A stretch of 64,000 nucleotides of DNA. Source: Hirundichthys speculiger (lineage: Eukaryota > Chordata > Actinopteri > Beloniformes > Exocoetidae). Of the stretch, positions 57,719 through 64,000 are shown in pieces. The first letter of the stretch is position 1; every line of letters starts with the position of its first letter. Under the pieces are notes generated by a model, which saw only the letters and a program-made list of their open reading frames with translations, was not told the origin of the DNA and did no database searches. The position numbers were made by a program, and so were the translations under genes. Location: NCBI GenBank assembly GCA_018398805.1, contig JAGFBZ010000863.1:1304501-1368500 (forward strand), given 5' to 3'.

Positions 57719-58650
57719 ACAGGTGGGTAAAATAAGTATTGAACATGTCATCATTTTTCTCAAGAAATATATTTCTGAAGGTGCTACTGATGTGAAATTA
57801 TCACCAGATATTGATAACAACCCATACAATCTGCACATGCAGAAAAAAATATGACAATAATTGAATTAATAGCTAATTATGAACTAATAATACTGTGAAA
57901 TGATACAGAGAAAAGGTCTTGAAGACATGCACTGAAAGGTATTTGATATGTCATGCAAAAGCCTTCATTAGTAATGGCAGCTTCAAGACGCCTCCTGTAT
58001 GGAGAAACTTGTCACATGGATTGCTCAGATGTAATTTTGGCCCATTCTTCCACATATACAGTCTTCAAATTTTTAAGGCTCCATGGACTCTGATCTTTAG
58101 TTCTTTTCATATACAGTACAGTGATCCCTTATTTTTCGCGGTTAATGGGGACCGGCACCCCCCCGCGAGAATCAAAATCCGCCAACTGGAGCCGGAGCCC
58201 CTCGAGCCTAAATAATGTGTTTAAAATATGTTTAAAAACCGCAAAAAAGTAGCGAAGCACTGCAGCAAAACAAGACAAAGTCTCAACTGTGGTCTTCCTG
58301 TTACCTTCACAGCCTCTGGTCTCCGAACCATAGTAAAGAAACCGCTCTTTCATCTAACCTCGTTTTCATTCTGCCGTCCCACGACACACACACTACATTA
58401 CCCATAAGGGCACACAATTACCCATAAGGCCACCTTCTTATAGGGGCCAGGCTGGCTCACAACATTTCTTTGCTGCGAGAGAATGCGCACAACATCCTGT
58501 GATGTTTCCGCAATTTTTTCTTGACTTTTTAAAAAATATTATATATTTCTGAAAAAAATCTAAAACGACGGAACTTAAAGCGCGAATTGGCGAAGGATCA
58601 CTGTATTTTCAAATGGATTCAAGTCAGGTGATTGGGCAGGCCACTCTAGG
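57719..58650 (-). mobile_element. Tc1-like transposon, 3' part, split by a pogo-type MITE
   Basis: The left end AGGTGGGTAAAATAAGTATT followed by GAACATGTCATC is the recognisable terminus of a fish Tc1-like family. On the minus strand the transposase C-terminus appears as EWPAQSPDLNPFEN (58,604-58,650). After the MITE gap come LKIRVHGALKI, MWKNGPKLHLSNPCDKF and CHIKYL, the DLNPIEN-to-C-terminus portion. The MITE at 58,119-58,603 is inserted at a TA inside it. The 5' part of the transposon is missing, replaced by an L2-type LINE piece. Confidence 0.7.
58119..58603 (+). mobile_element. pogo/Tigger-type MITE, copy 3
   Basis: The ends are CAGTGATCCCTTATTTTTCG and AATTGGCGAAGGATCACTG, flanked by TA on both sides (58,117-58,118 and 58,604-58,605). 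The 485-bp copy is inserted in the Tc1-like element. It shares GGGGACCGGCACC, AAATATGTTTAAAAACCGC and ATTACCCATAAGG with copy 1. All three copies lie in the same orientation. Confidence 0.85.
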
Positions 58651-58654
58651 GAGA

Positions 58655-58990
58655 AAAGTATCAGTCCAAGAAATGAGCCCTGTGGTACTCTGCATCTGAT
58701 CCTAGTACAAATGGAACAATCATTATTTATGTGGACAAACTGAAATAAATCCAACAAATATGACTTGAACATTTTTAATGCCATTGCTCTCATTCCAACA
58801 ACCTGGTCCAGTCTATCAATAACAATCTTGTGGTCACTAGTGTTGAAGTCTGTGCTGAGATCCAAAAGAACAAGAAGAGAGACAGATCGACTGTTAGAAG
58901 CAATGAGAAGATTATTGGTGACTTTAACTAAAGCGGTTTCTGTACTTTTTTCTATCAAACTTTATCAACTTTGCTTCTACAAATTGCTGC
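58655..58990 (-). mobile_element. L2-clade LINE reverse-transcriptase fragment
   Basis: The minus-strand frame reads STETALVKVTNNLLIAS, LLVLLDLSTDFNTSDHKI, LDQVVGMRAMALKMFKSYL, FQFVHINND and RCRVPQGSFLGLILFSL. These are the fingers/palm blocks of an L2-type reverse transcriptase, with the first Asp region (DLSxDFNT) and the VPQGS motif. It stops before the FxDD catalytic box and joins the Tc1 fragment in frame. Inactive. Confidence 0.85.
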
Positions 58991-58999
58991 ATTGCTAGA

Positions 59000-61900
59000 T
59001 AAGAGAACTGCTCCATCAAAAGTAGGATGAATACCATCTCTGCTAATCAGGCCCGGTCTTCCCCAGAACATGTGCCAATTATTCACTTGGTCAAAAATCA
59101 TTTGCTTATGTGGTGCTCATAGATAATACAGAGAAGATTATATGGAGATTTAATATTTATATATAATCTATATATAATCATGGATCAGATAGGAGATAGT
59201 TTTGAGATCATGCCATCTCTTTGGTACACTTTAGCAAACCCCTCCACCACAACATATGCCACAATATTTCTACCCTAAAATATATTGTACATTAAGAGCA
59301 TATTGTATATTTAGCACTACTACCACACATAAGCTTTTTAAAAAATATATAGGTTATTCAGCAAAAACCAGTTGTCATGAGAGATTGAAGAAAATGTTCA
59401 GTTTTAATTGGCTATGGTTTTCATTTTTACTAATACTTAAAAAAGACAAAATTAAGACTACCGACAAGACAGCATGGGTTGTATCCTTATTAAAGGCAAC
59501 TTCAGTTCAGTTTTGTAGATTATACTTTCGTAATGTGTTTACTGCATGTTCACAAGTATTATGGTAAAAATAATTTGTTTCACCTGATGTCATAGACAAC
59601 ATTTCTACATGTGCAAGTAAGGATGTGGATATGTAGGACTACCCTGTGTCCCGATAGCTTTTTTTCTTTTTAGTGGCTCTATCAGCGCTCATTTAATCTA
59701 GCTCAGTGAAAGGTATTTCTTCTTTTCATAAAGAATTGACCATTACTCAACGGGCTGGCACTTTAAAGATGAATAGAAATCAAACTCCCATAGCTATAGA
59801 AGTAATAAGAGAATTCTCAAAGGCTTCTGGTTTAAAATTAAATTTAAATAAATGTTATGGCCATTAAGCTTAGCTTATAGCCAGTAAGGAGTGCTCTAAA
59901 AATCAATATCTATAATATTTCTGTCAAAAATGAAGTGTAGCACTAAGGGATATATTGTCAAATATGTGTCCTTCAAAATGATGCATAGGGAATACCTAGC
60001 AAAATATTTTTATCAAAGGAAATTTAAAAAAAGACATCGGTAAACACTGATCAAGCATAGGATTCTGTTCACAATGGTAATGTGAATAAAACAGTCATCT
60101 TATACCTCCAGTGTTCTGCTGTGAAAACCTGCATCCTGACATTCACATTAATCCTATTTCGGCACATGATTTTTCTGCCGACCAATTACAGCCTCTACAT
60201 AGTAACATCTCGCCCCTACAAGGCCTGCTTCCCCCAGCAGGTCAGCAGTGGGCTCCTCAACAAATTATTTTTAGGAAGTGTTCAAAGAACACAGAAAAGA
60301 ATCGGAGATGTTCTTTGGTTCTCAAACTTCACTGACAGCGATCTGATGTGACCTGGTGGCTTTTGTTGGAAGCAGTCCTGTTTCATAGAGACCCCACTGC
60401 ACAACCCACAGGGCCCAAAAGATCTCTTGATAACATCCCAGTACCAGATGCTCCATCACACCCTCATTTGTTCTTTGTCCAGGCTCTGGGTGACCAGAGC
60501 TCCATTGAGAGCATGAGGGCTTGCTCATTATTAACTGGGTAGTCATTATGTTATGTTTGATTGGTGTAAACTGTTTATTTTGTTGTTGTTGTAGAAATCC
60601 AGAGACTGTTTGACAGCTATTCTTAACCCATCAAAATGTCTTTATCAACTTTATTTTGCCTTGTTAGAAAGTCCTGTTTGGTCTCTTTGAGAAAAGCAAG
60701 AAGGTATATATTACTTTTTTTTTTTTTTTTACTTTTTTAAATTACTTTTTTTTTTTATCATCCTGAGTTTTTGTTCAAAAATGATCCTTTTGATTTTATT
60801 TTAAGTGATTAAACAATCTAGCTAGTATTTAAAAAAGGTCAAACATGTTTTACTGCTTTTAAATCTTTCAGCATTCCCATCAACCCAAATAAAATCACCA
60901 TCCTAATTTTATTTGTTTATTCTTTATTTATACACTTATTTTTTTTGTAATTGTTTTCTCTGTTTTTTTGTTCTTGTACCTTCATGTTTTATGGAAAGTA
61001 TTGTTACAGTTTGTATTTGAGCGTGTGTGTGTCTGTGTTTGCACGCGTTTTTGTGTCTGTACAAGAGTTAAGGTTATAGTGCTAAGCGGCTTAAAGATGC
61101 CAAGTGGATTAAGTGTTTTGTTGACACGTAGTAAAGTAATCTGGTTAGCAAAGACGAGATACAGTCCTCTTCCTCTATCTGCCTGTTTCTTCCATTTCCC
61201 CTTTTCATTCTTTCCTTTTCTGTCACCCTTCACACGGCCACTTCATTGTCATCTTTTTTTCCAATTATGACCCATCTTTCCTTCAGCTCTATAAACTGTA
61301 ACACCTACATTTACAGAGACACAAATAAGATCATGATAATTCAGATAACATATTCCAAGTCATAAAGAAATGGATTCAAAGGAAACAGAACTTCAGTACT
61401 GGTCTGTTATTCATTGATTTTCTAAGTTTACATGCTAGATATTAAATCTCAGCAATGCAATTCAAGTAATTTCAAGCATGCCCTATATTGTGGTTTAACT
61501 TGGGTCCATGGACTGGTTTTGCTTTTATTGAAATTGCTACCACATCCTACTTTTTATCTAAATTAACAAGAAAAATCAATAGAAAAGCTTTGTATTCCTG
61601 AGAACATTTTCACATAAGACACTCCTGTATCAGCAACAATGTAAATACATTTTCATTTTTCTGCCCTTGTAGTTGAGATCATCAGTATCATGTAACTGGG
61701 CAAGCAGCTGCTGGGCACCCGCAGGTCCAGACACCATAAAAGTGTTTGTCTCGCAGCGTGTGTGTGTCTGCATAGGTTTGGGTGTGTAGCCACATGAGAC
61801 CCAACCAGACGTCTTTGGTCTAATATTTCCTCTCAGGAGAACAAACAATAAGAGGCTTCTCTTTTTTCCTTTCTACCTTTATTCTGAGCACCCCCGCCCC

Positions 61901-63130
61901 CATCTAATATCTTTGCTACTCTCCTCTCTTCTTCCATTCTGCTAACTTTGCTTATTATCTATACACTTTTTTCCCTCCTTATTGCAGCAAAGCTTCTAAT
62001 GTAATAATGGAGGTGACTTTAAAGAGGACTGTTGGGCTTGCCCTTAACTTCAGTGTTGACAGACGTGTTTGATAGAAGTCTGCCTATAGGCCACCAGGCA
62101 AAGATAAAAAAAAAAAGAATAATATTAAAGTTATCAAAGATTCATGTAAAATAGTTTTTTGGGGGAAAAAAAACATGCAGTTTCGGCACAGCATTTTTTT
62201 TCTGTGAGTACCCTCACAATAAAAAGTGAGAAACTAGCACCCGCTTTAGTGCAAACCCCAATAAACTAAACTTTACTCTGGCACGGCATCCCCTCACCAG
62301 TGCTGACATCATCACTGTTGGAATGAGACACAAAAAGTTTATCAACTGGTCAGCCGAGTTAAGCAGTATGAACGTTATTCATACACCAGTTTTCTTCCTT
62401 GTCACCCACTCTTACCACTTTTATTTACAAGCTACATAGCCATAAAACACACAGCGCTTTTTGTGGATTTTATGTGCATACACACATCCACACAAGCACA
62501 CTGATGACACACAGGGAGCAATTAGGGGTTCAGTGTTACAGTCAACATGTGGATCGGAGCAGCAGGAATTCTATCTGAAGTGACCTTAACGGCCAACCTG
62601 CTCCACCTCCTTAGCCACTGCTGCTCCCTCCATGAGACTTTTGGCATTTGAGCCCCTCCATCTCCACATTTACGCCCACATACTATGGAGAACTTATATG
62701 GAAGCTTACTTCTTGCAAGATTTCAAAATAAACCACACTAAGAGGTGAACACTTAAACACACAGCTGCACTTGAAAAAGTCAATTAGCTTTTGAAAATTT
62801 GACGACTACTCATTTTTAAAGATGCAAAGAGTTTACTCCAGAGCACTGACATCCATAGCAACATGTAATTTAATAAAAGGATGATTAAACTTAGTATAGG
62901 AAATACAATGACTCAGCTGTTTATCTCAAAGTTAATTGCACCATCACATCACATCTCTTAATGTGTATGTGCGTGTGTTTCTGTAGCTTAATGAAAACAC
63001 TCTGTATTTCATTATGTGTGTGTCTGTCAAGGGGGTCAAATCAACAACAAAATCTTCATTGAGTATCCACTCGCACCTATGAGGGAAAACTATCCTGAGG
63101 ATAAAAAAAACCTATCTGCTTGATAACAGA
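59000..63130. other. Gene-less tenm3 intron
   Basis: No exon, RNA gene or intact mobile element was recognised. Poly-T runs near 60,715-60,760 and GT-rich phrases near 61,022-61,060 occur. The stretch 60,110-60,540 has a higher-complexity, repeat-like wording with weak open frames on both strands but no identifiable family. Confidence 0.45.
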
Positions 63131-63136
63131 TGGTAT

Positions 63137-63203
63137 AGGCTCTGCACCCCACCGCTGACCTTGAACAGGATAAAGTTGGAATACAAAATGAACGGATAGG
63201 CTT
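63137..63203 (+). mobile_element. Fish LINE/SINE tail fragment
   Basis: AGGCTCTGCACCCCACCGCTG then ACCTTGAACAGGATAAAG and GAATACAAAATGAACGGATAG match, with decay, the tail seen at the end of many fish L2-like retro-elements (consensus CCTGAACAGGATAAGCGG, AAAATGAATGGATGG). Confidence 0.6.
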
Positions 63204-63627
63204 TGAGATTAATAAATAATTTTTTACACACACACAAGCACTTACACAAAATACATAAAAAAAAGAAAATATGAACACACATCCCCACTTGCACACAACC
63301 GCACACACTGTGGTAATTATTTAAATAATTTCAAGGGTGTTGAGTATTTTGCTGCCCTATCTGTACAATGCACCAGAATTCAACCACCAAAACAAGATAA
63401 CGATTGAATATCAATGTCAGAGGTTTACTGTTTTGCTAGAATCTGTGAACCCCCCCATTGCACCCTTTAAATTAAAGGAAAAAAAAGAAAAAGAAAATTA
63501 TAAGTACTCTTTTAGTGGTGCTATATATTCTGTTATGATGTTTACTGCATAACAATGATTAGACAATAAATGAGATAAGGATTCAAGAAGCTCCCAAGAG
63601 AAAACCAAGAATAAGTTGATGTCCTAC
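63204..63627 (-). other. tenm3 intron, donor-proximal part
   Basis: The intron starts on the minus strand with GTAGGACATC at 63,627, directly after the exon. It includes a CA-rich run at 63,228-63,250. Nothing else was recognised. Confidence 0.7.
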
Positions 63628-63915
63628 CATTGTCGCTGTCTGACTTATTCTCATGCTCCGTGTCCGTAAGGGTCAATACTGAGTTGGAGCGGCTGGACAG
63701 GCAGGATGTCCTCCCAGATGATTTACCCATACCTCCACGGCCCCATAGCCGCATGGCATGGTCTGGTGACATCACGGCCTGACTATCTCCATCGAAGTCC
63801 TGGGCAGTACCAACTGAGAAGCCGCGGTGAGGAAGGCCAATGTCAGAACAGAATGCAAGGCCCCGACGTGGCGGTGGCTCACAAATCCCCAGCTGGCGAA
63901 GACTGAAATGCTGAC
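63628..63915 (-). CDS. Teneurin-3-like cytoplasmic-domain exon
   Basis: Teneurins are large type II transmembrane adhesion receptors that pair with latrophilins and with each other to wire neuronal circuits. This exon encodes about 95 residues of the N-terminal intracellular domain. The acceptor is TTGTTGCAG before GTCAG (63,916/63,915) and the donor AATG|GTAGGA (63,628/63,627). The length of 288 bp is divisible by three and phase 1 at both ends, so it can be skipped without a frameshift. The peptide includes [66 protein letters not shown] and NKSDSDN. The RRGLAFC and AVMSP(D/E)HAMRLWGRG wording favours teneurin-3 over the other paralogues as I remember them. After RLWGRG the copy reads [10 protein letters not shown], about three residues longer than the tetrapod VKSGRSS form. 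The preceding exon (with the start codon) and all later exons are outside the window. The orthology call rests on memory of the family. Confidence 0.93.
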
Positions 63916-64000
63916 CTGCAACAAAGAAGAGACTGAAATTTCAGAGCTGCAGACAAATTTCAATTTTGAGTGTCATTGATTCATTTACGTTTCATAAATG
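63916..64000 (-). other. tenm3 intron upstream of the exon
   Basis: On the minus strand the pyrimidine-rich tract TCTCTTCTTTGTTGCAG precedes the exon. Only 85 bases of this intron are in the window. Confidence 0.8.

Overview
The window looks like teleost fish genomic DNA, probably from a percomorph-type species. The evidence is one recognisable vertebrate exon, a teneurin-3-like intracellular-domain exon, together with teleost-style repeats: short interspersed repeats, fish LINE fragments, and hAT, piggyBac, Tc1 and pogo-type elements. Species and repeat family names are recognised from memory; no search was possible. Overall the DNA is AT-rich and almost devoid of coding capacity.

The only convincing protein-coding exon is at the right end on the minus strand (63,628-63,915, 288 bp, phase 1 to phase 1). 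It encodes part of the cytoplasmic domain of a teneurin, closest to teneurin-3 (tenm3). The gene runs right to left, so everything from 63,627 down to base 1 should be intron downstream of this exon. No further teneurin exon was recognised.

Region by region. 1-11.7 kb is repeat-poor intron with microsatellites, including four unusual composite tracts of alternating GT joined to long G runs (or the complement). 11.7-12.56 kb is a CpG-rich block with a CCAAT box, a weak TATA-like sequence and an AAG|GTAAAG donor, all on the tenm3 strand. It reads as a promoter plus 5' non-coding exon, and may be an internal alternative tenm3 promoter. 12.6-38.4 kb is mostly intron with scattered transposon relics and a 1.5-kb long-inverted-repeat element at 32.2-33.7 kb. 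At 37.18-37.94 kb there is a group of clean regulatory palindromes: a near-perfect Brachyury-type T-site, a paired E-box hairpin and a full CRE. 38.4-48.6 kb is a transposon graveyard in which an R2-type LINE copy, apparently inverted by twin priming, was interrupted by a pogo/Tigger-type MITE, a 3-kb LTR-like insertion (itself carrying a TIR transposon) and a TIR element. An internally deleted hAT transposon with an exact 8-bp target duplication follows. 50-55 kb holds a hAT MITE, a piggyBac-type MITE in TTAA and a second copy of the TIR element, containing a 41-bp near-perfect hairpin and nested retro-elements. 55-59 kb has LINE and Tc1 fragments with a third pogo-type MITE. 59-63.6 kb is plain intron.

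The only genic system visible is tenm3 itself, a synaptic adhesion receptor in vertebrate neurons. The biologically interesting possibility is that the promoter-like block at 12.3 kb starts a shorter tenm3 transcript that skips the cytoplasmic-domain exon at 63.7 kb. The insertion order of many mobile elements can be read directly from the sequence.
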